Assembly: GCA_025201345.1 (NCBI GenBank)
Contig: JAIXMG010000024.1
Span: forward strand, 62,001 to 126,000
DNA length: 64,000 nucleotides
DNA from: Thamnidium elegans
Lineage: Eukaryota > Mucoromycota > Mucoromycetes > Mucorales > Mucoraceae
Direction of reading: 5' to 3'
Within the stretch, counting starts at the first letter, position 1, and every line of letters starts with the position of its first letter. The notes under the pieces are model-generated. The model worked only from the letters and a program-made list of their open reading frames with translations. It searched no databases and was not told where the DNA came from. Positions 34,820 through 46,371 of the stretch are shown here, piece after piece. The position numbers and the translations under genes were made by a program.

Positions 34820-35322
34820 TTACCTGTTGGTGGCAAATGCTGCAGATGCAATAGGAGAATCCTATATATACACGTATAAAAATATTTCATTAGTCTTTTT
34901 CTTCTTTTTTTTTTTTTTTCTGCTTATAAAAAAAAATATGTATTTACACTTTGTCCTCTAAGCGATCCAGTTAAACGTCTATCACGTTCCATCATTTGCT
35001 TTTCCCAAGTATCGAGACCATGTCTTGTAGGCTATTATGAATAATTTTAGTTTTCTCAATGTCATTTCCATATTATAATATTCTATATATATATTTTTTT
35101 TTAAAAAAAAAAAAAAAAACGCTGATCATTTTTACCTTCTTGTCGTTAGAGTAATATCTGGTGACGCTTAAACCTGTAGCAGTAACAACGTACATGCCAG
35201 CAATGATTGCGAATGGAAGAAGTGACTCAAAAGGTACAGGCTATATAATAGAATATATCGAACATTGATGAGATAATTAAATAAAAAAAATTGCATAAAT
35301 TCTTTCTGTATATATGTACCAT
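34820..35322 (-). CDS. Complex I subunit NDUFA1 (MWFE)-like
   Basis: Predicted 77-aa protein from four exons: 35322-35320 (the ATG alone), 35240-35136, 35031-34948 and 34861-34820. The sequence starts MPVPFESLLPFAIIAGMYVV, a single membrane span, continues through RYYSNDKKP and then DTWEKQMMERDRRLTGSLRG, the conserved tail of the MWFE subunit. It is a supernumerary subunit in the membrane arm of mitochondrial NADH dehydrogenase. Length is typical for the family (70-90 aa). The initiating exon holds only the start codon, supported by the GTACAT donor after ATG and a TAG acceptor at 35241-35242. Confidence 0.85.
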
Positions 35323-35572
35323 TATTCTATAGTGTATTGAGAAGAGTGGGGATGGTTATTACAGTTCAAGGAAAAAAAAATATAAGGCGGGGTAAAAAAA
35401 AACAATAGCCCTTTTCTCTTGCAATAAAAGGCGGCTTATTTTTTGATCAAAAAAGTTATACCCATCAAATTTCAAGTGTCTTGATGACGTCGGTATTGGG
35501 GTTTAAAAACCCGACTGTTTTCTGCTTTTTTTTTTGTTCTTCTCTTTTTACTTTTTTTTTCTTCTGAAAGAA

Positions 35573-36473
35573 ATGCCTTTGGATTTACCTGTATTAAAGT
35601 TATTAGCTAATAAGTCTATTGTTCTTGCCTCCGCTTCGCCTAGAAGACGTGAAATTTTAGAATCGATGGTAAATAAATAGTATATTGATATGTTATTATT
35701 ATTGAGACACGCGTGTTTTTCTTTTTAAAATAGGGTTTAAAGTTCTCGGTAGTAACTACCTTAAAACCCGATGAAAATGATCCAACAGCTTATAAAACTC
35801 GAGCAGATTATGTAGCAGATACTGCCTATATGAAGGCAAAAGAAGTATTCGATCGATGTCAGGTAAATTTTCATTTTTGCATAGTAATATATCAGATATA
35901 CTGAAATATATATCTATATAGCAAGATCCTTCATTTGCAAATGTTGATATCGTTATTGGAGCAGATACAGTAGTAGTAAAAGATGAACATGTTCTGGAAA
36001 AACCAAGAGATAAAAATCATGCAATAGAAATGCTTCAACAATTAAGCGGACAAACACATTATGTATTAACAGGTGTACAGATTATTTACAAGACAGAAGA
36101 AGGCAAAATTGAAAAATGTCAATTTGTTGAAAGAACAAATGTTCGATTTTCTAAACTTGATACTGAAACCATGAATGCATGTAAGTTGAGAATAAAAATA
36201 TGTGTTACACCACTTTTTAAATAATACGTATAAAAGATGTAAACTCGGGAGAACCATTTGATAAAGCTGGTGGTTATGGAATTCAAGGCGAAGCAGCATT
36301 ATTTGTTGAATCTATTGAAGGGGATTACTGGAACGTAGTAAGGCTTGTAAATAGACTACTTACATTGTAATTTTTCTAATTCATGTATATGTGTATATGT
36401 ATATATTTTTTTTTAGGTTGGATTACCAAAGAATCACCTATTTAGAGAATTAGTGAAAATAATCTGTGTTTAA
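35573..36473 (+). CDS. Maf-like nucleoside triphosphate pyrophosphatase
   Basis: Predicted 213-aa protein from exons 35573-35668, 35734-35862, 35922-36180, 36237-36337 and 36417-36473. It has the Maf signatures: [13 protein letters not shown] at about 18-30, IVIGADTVV near 83-91, the KP motif (EKPRDKNHA), VLTGV, and near the end [14 protein letters not shown] and NVVGLP. Maf proteins hydrolyse non-canonical or modified NTPs, and relatives are fused in human ASMTL. It is divergent from the NDUFA1 gene with 250 bp between starts. Confidence 0.92.
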
Positions 36474-36960
36474 ATGATTTACAAGCACAACCTTTCTTTA
36501 TCTTTTTGTGTATCATCATCCTTTTTTTTTTATTATTATGATTATTTTTTCCCTTTTTTTTTTCTTTTTTTTTTTTTTTTTTTCTTTCTTTCTTTCCTTT
36601 TTTTTATTTTTTATTTTTTCTTTCCCCCTATTCTCTTTTATCTTTATACTTTTTCTTTTTTATATTGCTCCAATTTTATGAAATATCAATCATAAAAAAA
36701 AAAAAAAATGTAAGGCTGCACAGTGAAAATCTCTGTAGTAAAAAAAAAAACTTTTTTTGATCTAAACAAGTTTATTATTAGTTAATATAGAAGATTAGAA
36801 ACCTCTTTTTATATATATATATATACATATATAACAAACCTTAAGAAAAAGCAAAAGCAATTATAAAATATTAATTAAATTTTAAAAACCTGTCAATATA
36901 TATATTTTTATATATACACATTAAGAAAAATATATAATAAGCCGAAAATACAAGAATATT
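36474..36960. other. Intergenic, T-rich
   Basis: About 490 bp. T/C-rich 36520-36665 gives a spurious poly-Phe ORF. A TA-rich stretch spans 36810-36835. No gene is recognised. Confidence 0.6.
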
Positions 36961-39119
36961 ATGGAAAACAGTAATTTTACATCTGTTACTAGTAACAATG
37001 ACAGCGAGAATGCCTCGTTTGTAACCATGACAGCAGGTATGCTACCCGTGGCACTGTATTCAACAGAAAATTCATTTGTAAGTTGTTTAATATTATATAT
37101 ATAACCTATTTAATTAAAAAAATATATTTTGTGTGTAAAAAATATATAGTCTACGCCAGCCATGATAAACGATTATTATCCCACCAACACGAATTATATA
37201 CATTATGCAAATCAACAACCTCATATTACCACTACTCCCGTGGTCAAAAGTCACAATCCATCTTCGGTCATGTACACTCCACCGTATTCACAACAAACAA
37301 ATTTTGTACCAATGTTGGATACTACAACAACAAATATCATGAATAATTTTAATTCTATGGAAATTGACGATTATTTTACTCCTACAACTATGGATAGTAT
37401 GTTTACAAATACTATTTATTCGCCTTCTACTAATTCTGTTAATTCTTCAGCTATGATCATGTCTCCAACTTCTCCTACGCATATGATGAGTCCTTCAAAT
37501 CATCTTATGAGTCCTACGCAGCCTATGGTAAAAATAAATAAATAATGAAATTAAATATAGTAATATTAAAAAAAAAAAAAAACTGGTATTTTTAGGATAC
37601 GTTTGTAACACCTTCAACTACGCCTTATCATCACTTAATGATGGAAAACCATGTTTATGCTGAAGCTCCTATGGTACCAACAAACATTGGCATGAACTAT
37701 AATCAGGGTATCATGTACAATGGCACAGATGATATGATACTACATCATCATGCAGGCCAACCTTATATCGATAGAAAGGGTAGACGTCCATTACCTAGAA
37801 GACATACTGTCTCAACTCCTTATGCTACAAACATGATAAATAAAGGAAAAGAACCTATGATCGAAACCAAGTCTGAGCTTAATGTCTCACAGCCAATTAC
37901 CAAATCTCGTAAATCTTCCTTAAAAGCTAAACGTCACAGGTCTTTAGGAAAACTAGATATTTACGCCACTGCTTCTTCACCTCCACCTATCCCTGACATC
38001 TCTACTTTTGAGCCACTTTCAACAAAGTTGGAGTTATGGACTCATGAACAATTATTGGAAAGAGTAAAGGAACTTGAAAAGGAAAAAGAAGAATCGGTTA
38101 CACAAAATTCTTCCAGTAAACTAAATGAAGGTATTTTAAAAACAATCATTACGTGTATACATAAGAGGGAGGGGGAAGGTTATTTTTGGGGGGTGGGGTG
38201 CAAATAATAATAACAATAAATAAATAAAAAGGGGGGGGGGTTATAAAGTCTTGTTCAAACCATCTCATTTTATATGCTCTTAGTGACACCAGATGAAGGC
38301 GGTACATCAAATAATTCTACTATTACTACTGTAAAAACTCCAGTGTTTCAAAAAACTTGTACAAACAAAGTTAGATCAGCTTCACATACTGATACAGAAA
38401 TGGAAGAAGATGACGAAGAAGAAGATGATCCACAGATTTGCAAATGGGATAATTGTATACTCGAATTAAATTCACTTGATGACTTGATTAATCATGTCAA
38501 GACAGATCATATTGGTAGTGGAAAGGTATTAAAAAAAAAGTTGGTTTTTTTTGTTTTTTTTTTTTTGTGCAGTACAAAATAATTTATATATATACTTTTA
38601 TTAGGCGAATTATTATTGTTGTTGGAAAGATTGTGTACGTAAACAAAAACCTTTTACAAAGAGGCATAAAATGCACAACCATCTTCGTACTCATACAGGT
38701 GAGAGGCCATTTGTATGTTTAGAGCCAGGTAAATTAGTAAATTAAAGAAATATATAAATATATGTGTATACAAATTAACTCTTTTATATCAAGATTGTGG
38801 AAAGAGATTTTCAAGACCTGATTCTTTAACAACACATGCAAAAATCCATTCAAATATTAGACCATATATTTGTGAATTTATAGACTGTGGTAAAGCATGT
38901 GGTAAAGCTTATTATCATCTTCGATCGTTACGCAAACATGAAAGAAGTCATCAGTTAAAAGTTGATACTCATACTCCTCCCCCACTTCCTGTTGTGATGT
39001 CAAATGTAACACATCCAGATGACCTTGATGTTGTACGAGAAGAAGTTTATTCAGATTGGGGATTATCGGCTCAAGCGGCAGTTTTTAATATTATAGATAG
39101 AGATAACTCATTTATATAA
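36961..39119 (+). CDS. C2H2 zinc-finger transcription factor with GLI/ZIC-like finger spacing
   Basis: Predicted 573-aa protein from exons 36961-37077, 37150-37527, 37596-38130, 38284-38525, 38605-38728 and 38794-39119. The first 300 residues are Asn/Thr/Ser/Pro-rich, with Met-Ser-Pro repeats, and look disordered. Then come a short coiled coil (ELEKEKEE), an acidic patch and four C2H2-type fingers. The first two have the wide spacing CKWDNC / CCWKDC typical of GLI/ZIC/PacC-type fingers. The others contain HTGERPFVC and CGKRFSRPDSL, with a final CEFIDCGKACG. It is a likely nuclear regulator with unknown targets. Exon 3 is followed by an intron holding two long G runs (38186-38196, 38231-38240). 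Confidence 0.88.
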
Positions 39120-39451
39120 TATACCCCCCATGTACATCTTTTTCAAGTATTTTTTTTTTTCTCTTTTTTTTTTTTTTCTTTTTCTTTTTTTTAATATTAT
39201 TACTATACTATAACTATGATGCTATAAAATATACTTTAATATATATATATATATATATACGTGTATATATGTATATATAGATTTTTTTTTCTTTTTCAGC
39301 TCCAATTGAATCTATGCATATTTTATTAGTTACTCACAAAAAAACATGTATAAAATTTATCAACCCCTTTTTTTTACACAAAAATGCACTCTCTAAACTA
39401 GTATTCTGTATTATTATTAAACTACTTGTTTAATGTAATTACTTTAACAAG

Positions 39452-39488
<37 letters not shown>

Positions 39489-39492
39489 GTAG
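39120..39492. other. 3' flank with (TA)n and (TTA)n repeats
   Basis: (TA)n lies at 39239-39260 and a (TTA)n microsatellite at about 39450-39488. The microsatellite ends in a splice-acceptor-like TGTAG. No coding region is seen here. Confidence 0.6.
39450..39488. repeat. (TTA)n microsatellite
   Basis: About a dozen TTA units directly 5' of an acceptor-like TGTAG. Confidence 0.8.
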
Positions 39493-40049
39493 TGTCGGTA
39501 AATTAAATGATTTGCTTCAAAGTGTGACAGATTTGCAAACATGGAAAGAACATCAAGGAAGTACTTACTAATTTTAATATGAAAAAAAACAGTTGATGCA
39601 TCCTAAAATTAAAAGATATCGTTAGTTCTACTGGTATTTATTTAACAACAAGGCTTAGGTATTTATCCGATTTATAATACTCTATTTTTACTTTGTGTAG
39701 GTTTATCATGCAACTTTTTTATAGGTAAAATTTATGATAAAATAAGCTTTTTTTTCTTAATCTGTTCAGTTATCCGGAAATTGGTAGTACTATTCTCGGG
39801 AAAGAACCGATTACACAACAGTATCACTAAGTAATCCTTTTTGTTATTTATTTACTCTCATTCTTTTTTTTTTTAAAAAAAAAACAAAACTATATAAACA
39901 ACAAACAGGTTAAATATATATTTATTTATTTTTTACCTGTAATATTAAGCTGGTAGATCTAACGTTCTTTTGTAATTAAAAAACTTTTTTATTTATTTAT
40001 TTTAGAGCTCCATTGGTTAAACTGTGTACAACAATGTACTATAATGAGA
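39493..40049 (+). pseudogene. Exon-like coding fragments of an unidentified gene
   Basis: Three short stretches have normal codon composition and follow good acceptors. 39493-39560 (VGKLNDLLQSVTDLQTWKEH) ends at GTACTT. 39770-39832 (YPEIGSTILGKEPITQQY) ends in TAA just before GTAATC. 40006-40049 (APLVKLCTTMYYNE) ends at GTAAAT. They do not join in frame without invoking a mutated donor. No family is recognised. It could be a decayed gene or chance. Confidence 0.25.
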
Positions 40050-40733
40050 GTAAATTTCTATCATGCGCAACTATCACGCTCTAAATCCGTTATTATTTTA
40101 AACTTTTTTTCAAAAAAAAAAAAAAGATAGTATGCTCACATAAAATTAATAGTTAAGATACTTCTTTTTTTAAAAGAAAAAAAAATTAAGTCGCCGTTTT
40201 TATTCTGCATCTGTAGCGTACGCAAGTGTAAATAAAGTAATAGAAAACGGCATCTTTACACAAACAAAACTGTGGTGCTTTTGATATTTTACTCGTCCAA
40301 TACTTTTTATATACAATTATACATGTGTGTAATATTCTTGTAGTTGGAATTTATTCAACTGAATAGACTTTGTCAACTTAATAAAAACATTTTTGGTATC
40401 TTTATTCATGCAGTTACGGCCGATCTTTTTTTTAAAACTCAACACAGGTCTTTTTTATGTAGCAAGTATCTTGGTGATTAAGTATGTATTTTTTTAAGGT
40501 TTGCCTTTTTATCCCCCCTGAATTTATTTAGCTTCGGAAGTAGTCATCTATTGACATATCTTACCCACATGACTTGAAAGAGGAAGATATTAAACTGTGC
40601 AACCAATACTGTAGTGACTTGCAAATTTTTTCTTTTTTTAAAAACTATTGATACTTTTTTTTTTTGTCATCGCCAATAGTTTATCATATACAAGAGATCA
40701 TTAGTTCTACTTTTATTGATATTTTATTGATTA
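40050..40733. other. Intergenic, AT-rich
   Basis: No ORF, RNA gene or repeat is recognised apart from homopolymer runs. Confidence 0.5.
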
Positions 40734-40820
40734 TACAGTAATAGTTCTATTAAAGGGTGCCCTATTTAAGGGTGGGTTTGCTGAGAATTTCGGCCACCCT
40801 TAAGTAGAGCCGCTACTGTA
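40734..40820. mobile_element. Short palindromic MITE of Tc1/mariner type
   Basis: 83-bp element (40736-40818) flanked by TA on both sides, the target duplication of Tc1/mariner elements. The ends form inverted repeats of about 26 bp: CAGTAATAGTTCTATTAAAG on the left against the reverse complement of the right end, CAGTAGCGGCTCTACTTAAG, with about 75% identity and a shared GGGTG inner end. There is no coding capacity, so it would have needed a transposase supplied elsewhere. Confidence 0.65.
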
Positions 40821-40821
40821 T

Positions 40822-40823
<2 letters not shown>

Positions 40824-40858
<35 letters not shown>
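40824..40858. repeat. 35-base poly-T run
   Basis: Uninterrupted T-run immediately 3' of the MITE. It is likely length-variable and could be the poly-A end of a reverse-oriented retrocopy, although no retrocopy body was recognised. Confidence 0.7.
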
Positions 40859-40860
<2 letters not shown>

Positions 40861-41096
40861 TTCGGTATATAAACCTAGTAACGATCTAAATGAAACTGTT
40901 AAATATTAAACTGATGTACATTAGCGTCATAAACTTAAGAGTTTTTATAGTCCATAAAATTAAATACGTTTATTCCTAAGATTAAAATGCTCAGATAGTC
41001 TATTTTTGTCTTTTTCTTTAAGTGTTGAACCGAGACTTTGGAAGACTACATAGTATATATAAGGGTATTGCGAGTTTAATTTATATAAATATTAAA

Positions 41097-41333
41097 ATGG
41101 CATCTATTAGTCGATCTATCCGTTACCGAATGAAAGAGCTTCGAATTGAAACACTATTTACTGTGCCAGAAGATAGGTGTCTACTAGAAACAATTGAAGT
41201 GCCGGAATTGATTTTGGGTCGCGATGCCAATGAATTGAACGCTTCTTATGCAGCAGAAATGTATGATCGTATTCGAGGTACAAACGTCCTCCTACTTGCT
41301 TTAATTCTAGTATTGTTGAATTTTATTTTATAA
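41097..41333 (+). CDS. Small hypothetical ORF
   Basis: 78-aa ORF starting MASISRSIRYRMKELRIETL, preceded 23 bp upstream by TATATAAG (41074-41081). Composition is normal up to residue 61 (AAEMYDRIRG). The last 17 residues are a hydrophobic Leu/Ile stretch. A possible donor (GTACAA) sits at the RG junction, so the hydrophobic tail may be intron. No family is recognised. Confidence 0.3.
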   Translation: MASISRSIRYRMKELRIETLFTVPEDRCLLETIEVPELILGRDANELNASYAAEMYDRIRGTNVLLLALILVLLNFIL

Positions 41334-41927
41334 TATATTTTACTTGATCGCACCAGAAAGAATAAACCTCGACTTCTTATAGTTTGAGACTTGATGTGTT
41401 TTCTGTCAAAAAAAAAAAAAGAGATAAAAGTCTTTTAATCTACTTAGTATAATATAATGCATATATGAATATAGTCAAATTCTAGCATATTTATTCCAGA
41501 GGAGATCCTGCCATATTTTACTACGTATTAACTTTTTTTTTTTTATAATCCTTACATAATATATGTAACAATGAAATATTTTCTCTTTTTTTTATTTTAA
41601 AAAACTCAACACACACCAAATCAACTCATGTGCAAGAACTCTAAATAATATAGAGAATATACCGGTACGCAATCTTCTAACTTTATATTGCTATACTACT
41701 GTTACAATTAAGCACACTCCAACCCAACAATACTTTCTACCTGTTTCTACGAAAAATACTGATAGGTATATACAGCTGCAAAAAAAAAGAGAGAGAATAG
41801 AAACTGTTTATGACACTGAATTCAATTACAATGTTTCCGCTGTCAATGTAAGGAATTAGTAAAATAAATTTGCAGATGCTTAGCATACCTTTTTTTTTTT
41901 TTGGAAAAAATGAAGAGAAATTAGTTT
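41334..41927. other. Intergenic, AT-rich
   Basis: No supported feature. The plus ORF at 41870-42166 is antisense to the Fanzor pseudogene and not independent. Confidence 0.5.
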
Positions 41928-43906
41928 TCAGACATCACAATTCCAATATATATTACAACTGTTACAGATCAGTATACCAAAGAATGTTCTGTCCTCAACT
42001 TTATGATGTCGAAGGTTCTTCTCGTTACAGTTATGACATACCTATTGTAGAGGGATATTTAAATGTTTTAATAATGGTTTACTTGTATCGAAGCCACTTA
42101 AAGATGACGTTCGAAATTCATTTATATCGAGAGCTAATACCTCTCCAAGCTTCTCTTTTCTCTTAAGCTGTCGGTAGATGATTTCCGAAACCCCAACACG
42201 GTAACCTTTGTGCTTCGCTTGACTCTTACCCTTCATACCGTCACCGAAAATCACTAAAGGCATCCTCGCAGCGTCTCCTTCGTTAAAGTGTCTTTTGTGG
42301 TTTGTTCGTCTAAATTATAAGAGATATCAATAATATTTTTTTATACATTTAGAGTATAGTTACAGTATGTACTTTATTTGTATTGGTATATTTGGAGTTG
42401 CCGGACTTCGTCGGTTTATCATCATATCTCTTTTCCGTCTATTGCGGTTGGTATCCTTTCTGCGCCGAGGAGTGTATTTTTTTTTACGTTTTTCCTTGGT
42501 AGATTCTGTAGCGCTTTCGACCTATTGTTTTGTTAATAAGTTAAGTATTAAATATCTTTTTATTTACCTTCTTTAAATTCCGTAAAATCAAATGCAGCAA
42601 AGAAAAACAACGTAGTGTATAGTCATGTCTGGTTTCATTCCGTATTTTTAGTAATCCGATATCCGGGAGGAGAGTGTTTAAGTTATTACCATCAATCTTT
42701 ATGAATCTCCACTTAAAGCTGGGATTTGGGAAAAGAGAATATACATGAGCCTGCAGTGTCTGTTCTGGTTGTAATGTCTCTCCTATCTGTGGTGGCTGTT
42801 CTGATTGTACTAGGTTCTGTTGCTCGTAGTATTCAAGGGCGTATCTCAAAAAAAATTAAAGCTATAAAGGGTGTTTTGATCACCTCAACTGTAGTTATAG
42901 AAACATTCAATTTTCGGTTTTTAGTTGACAGAATTAAAGTATTCAATGTATGTTGTAAGTCTGTTGCAACGGCAATATCTGCGATGAGGTTTTCTGGTAT
43001 ATCTGTTCTCTCATGATTAATCAATACTTCATCCAAAATGTAGTCATATATTATATTTTTAATTGCTGATATTCATAGATTTCTAGTGATCTTGATTAAA
43101 AAAGGTTATCATACTCTTTACTTACTGGATATAATATTTTAAGGCAGATAAATAAAATAGTTTGCTAAATACTTTTGGTAACTTTCAACATGGAAATTAT
43201 TGTAACAAGTTGCCACTGTTTCACATGCTGAAAAGACTATGTGCCCATAACCAACTAGGTTTTTTTTTTTTTTTTTTTTTTCAACAAGTAAATTAATATT
43301 ATGCATGGTTTGCGGGTCACTGGAAGCAGCGGTAATGTTGGTAAGTCCTGAATACTGATTTTGAACATTATATTGCCGTATATAAGTCTACATATGGTAT
43401 ACCAGATTTTTTTTTTCAAATAAGTCATTTGTGAGATTGTTGGGACTATGCAAAATATAATAATTGACCAGAATTTGAGCTCTATAAATAACATTTCTTA
43501 AGAAAGAAGAAAGTCTGTTGATCCACTGTTGATATCGGCCAAGTTTAGTTGGGTCACCCTCCGAAATAAGGAATGCACTAAGGGGAATAGAAACGGTATA
43601 CCAATGGTATGAGTTGGGGAAATGTATGTTTAACAGCTCAACCAAAGTAAACTCATGATTTTGGCAAGCTTGAGATCTAGCTGTCTTATGTCCAGTCAAC
43701 CCACACGAGCCACATAAAGTTGGAGCGAAGGCGGAAGGAGAAGCTTCTGCCTTTCTTGCTCTTCTTGCCAAAGTTCTTACTCTTTTTTTTTTTCTTCTGA
43801 CGTATCTTTTATCTGGTCTCCTAACCATCAAAAAAAAAAAGTATGAGTAAAAGTCTTTTGAGTATTGAATAAATATATATTTAAACTTACTCTTTCTTTT
43901 TGTCAT
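41928..43906 (-). pseudogene. Fanzor (eukaryotic TnpB-like RNA-guided nuclease) gene, multiply broken
   Basis: On minus, recognisable pieces run in order. A basic N-terminus leads to a zinc-knuckle-like motif CGSCGLTGHKTARSQACQNH (near 43704-43649) and a helical region with NVIYRAQILVNYYIL. Next are SACETVATCYNNFHVESYQK (43225-43164) and ALQAHVYS-like QAHVYSLFPNPSFKWRFIKI (42755-42700). A very basic block follows a good intron at 42568-42521. Then come MPLVIFGDGMKGKSQAKHKG, VLALDINEFRTSS, VCHNC...ICNSCNIYWNCDV and a stop. The (D/N)E(Y/F)RTS motif, the two CxxC pairs and WN-x-D are TnpB/Fanzor RuvC and zinc-finger hallmarks. Defects are an in-frame TAG near 43391, a frameshift at a T8 run near 42858, a deleted RuvC-I region between about 42362 and 42304, a TAG before VCHNC, Arg-to-Cys in WN(R)D and early termination. 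Confidence 0.75.
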
Positions 43907-44470
43907 AAAAACGTTCTTCTTGATTTCCCTTGTTCATATAACTTTTGTTGCTTTTTTGCTCTTAATTAATTGTCTAGCTTCTCGATATAAAGTTGGACCA
44001 TTGAAAAATGTTAAAAGAAGGACACGAGAAAGTAAATGAAACAAAGGAGAAATTTATCAATTTTTTGATGTTTTCACCAAGGAAAAAATAATTAATCCAA
44101 AGTATACCTTAAATGACGATAAATATATTTCTACTTTATCCGAATTATTCAAACCACACAGGCGGTGAAGCCAACTTGGGTGTATCACCTCAGAAAAAAA
44201 AACCCCCCTCCTCTGGGCTCCCTCCGTTAAATCCTTTCATTGGCAGCGGAACAACTGTGCACGCAAAAACAAATCAAAAGTTACGTACATCTAAGAGCCT
44301 TGCGCTCAGACCGGCATGACTGCTTTGGACGGGAGCTAAAATCCAGTAAATGAAGAGCATTTCATTCGCGAAGGCAAGATAACGGGGTAGTAAATTTCGC
44401 TTTCCATATAACTTTTTTATTTTTCTCTTCTTTTTTTATTTTTTTATAAAGAGTTTTAAACAAGTATTCA
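43907..44470. other. Upstream region of the HDAC gene
   Basis: Includes a comparatively GC-rich island at 44160-44330, unlike its surroundings, and a T/C-rich leader at 44405-44455 just before the HDAC ATG. An ORF 44113-44319 is not supported. Confidence 0.5.
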
Positions 44471-46301
44471 ATGTCTAATTCTTATAGTTTAGCGAACTGT
44501 GCAAAGAGAAGAGTATCTTATTTCTATGACCGTAAAGTGTCTGTTTTTGTAGTCTTTAATAAAATAACTCACGCCCGCCCCCCCTTTTTTTTTTTAAATA
44601 GACGATGTTGGAAATTTCAATTATGGACCAGGTAAAAAAGTCAAAAGTATATATACACATTAAACGAAATAAATAACATTTTATCTCAGGTCATTATATG
44701 AAACCAAAGCGTATGCATATGGTTCATAATATGGTTGTCAATTATGGACTTTACAAGAAACTCGATATTGTGGTAAAGATTAACTTTTTTTTTTTAAAAA
44801 AATAAAAAATGAATGGAATCTCACCTTTTTTTTTTTTTCTGTAGAAACCTACAAGGTGTACTGCGTATCAAATGACTCGTTTCCACTCGGATGAATATGT
44901 CAATTTTTTACAAAATGTAACGCCTGATAACTTGGAAATCCTTGCTATGCAACACGGTGGTTTAGAACAAGGCATTGCACGATGTAAAGTATCTTGATTA
45001 TTATTTTTTATTTCTAGTAATTAATACTTTTTTTTTTTTTATAAATATTAGTCAATGTTGGTGAAGATTGTCCTGTATTTGAAGGTTTATTTGAATTTTG
45101 TTCAATTTCAGCTGGTGGTTCAATTGGTTAGTATTGAATACAAGAAAAAAAAAAGTAGTGTATTAATATTTATATGGGTATATAGGTGCCGCCAATAAAT
45201 TATTAAATGGTGAAGCAGATATTGCTATTAATTGGTCTGGTGGACTTCATCATGCTAAAAAGACAGAAGCGTCTGGATTTTGTTATGTTAATGATATTGT
45301 ACTTGGTATATTAGAGTTATTAAGGTACTACATGCATATATACAAAATAAATAAAATAATAATACCTTCTTTTTTTTTTTTTTTGGTAGGTATCACCAAC
45401 GTGTTTTATACGTTGATATTGATGTTCATCATGGTGACGGTGTTGAAGAAGCATTTTATACAACAGATCGAGTGATGACTTGTTCATTCCACAAGTTTGG
45501 AGAATTTTTCCCAGGTACAGGAGATATAAAAGATACTGGTCTTGGAAATGGAAAACGTTATGCGGTTAATGTACCGTTAAGAGATGGTATTGATGATGAA
45601 ACTTATAAGAGTGTGTTTAAACCAGTTATTCAGCATATTATGGACTGGTATAAACCTGGTGCTGTCGTTCTTCAGTGTGGTGGTGATTCTTTATCTGGTG
45701 ATCGTTTAGGCTGCTTCAATTTATCTATGCGAGGTCATGCCTCTTGTGTTGAATTCATTAAATCGTTTAATATACCAATGATGATGGTTGGTGGTGGTGG
45801 TTATACAATTCGTAATGTTGCTAGAACTTGGACATTTGAAACTGGTTTAGCCGTAGGTGAAGATTTGACACAAGAAGAGTTACCATATAATAATTACTTT
45901 GAATATTATGGTCCCGAATATAAATTGGAAGTGCCTTCTAATAACATGACAAATCATAATACCCGCGAATATTTGGACGTTATCATGTATGTTTTTTTTA
46001 TTTATTTAAATCATTATATACAAGTGACTAAATAGATATACTTGAAGAGCGAAAATTATAGATAATCTTAGGAGTATGCCCTTTGCTCCTTCTGTTCAGA
46101 CACAGGAAGTGCCTAGAGATTTTAACATAGATGACTATGTTGAAGGAGAAGATAGCGAAGCAGAGGATGCGGATCATAGACAAACACGTAAGCCTTTTTT
46201 TTTTCTATTTACGCGATTTTTTTTTTTTTTTTTTTTTTGATGTTAACTTTTTTTTATTATTATTAGAACGTCATAAATTAGAAAATATGGGTGTACTATA
46301 A
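44471..46301 (+). CDS. RPD3: Class I histone deacetylase (Rpd3/HDAC1-like)
   Basis: Predicted 424-aa protein from nine exons: 44471-44531, 44602-44631, 44690-44772, 44845-44983, 45052-45126, 45186-45324, 45390-45986, 46072-46187 and 46267-46301. It contains [20 protein letters not shown], the catalytic [19 protein letters not shown], the zinc ligands in [19 protein letters not shown] and VLQCGGDSL, and [14 protein letters not shown]. All the active-site His, Asp and Tyr blocks of class I enzymes are intact. As the core of Sin3-type complexes it deacetylates histone tails in the nucleus and represses transcription. The acidic tail after the catalytic domain is short compared with Rpd3. It is convergent with the cyclin gene, stops 70 bp apart. 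Confidence 0.95.
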
Positions 46302-46371
46302 TCTACCTTTTTTTTTATTATTATTATTTTCTGTTGTAGAATTAAAAAATCACATTTTTTTTTTATATACT

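Noticed and set aside
36474..36695. Poly-Phe ORF after the Maf gene
   Set aside because: It is created by a T/C-rich tract with no protein-like composition.
41870..42166. 98-codon plus-strand ORF
   Set aside because: It is antisense to the Fanzor C-terminal region, whose minus-strand reading has recognisable motifs.
42726..43016. Plus-strand 96-codon hydrophobic ORF
   Set aside because: It overlaps the minus-strand Fanzor coding pieces and has no independent support.
44113..44319. ORF in the GC-richer island upstream of the HDAC gene
   Set aside because: No recognisable domain; position suggests promoter DNA. The composition shift alone is not evidence for a gene.
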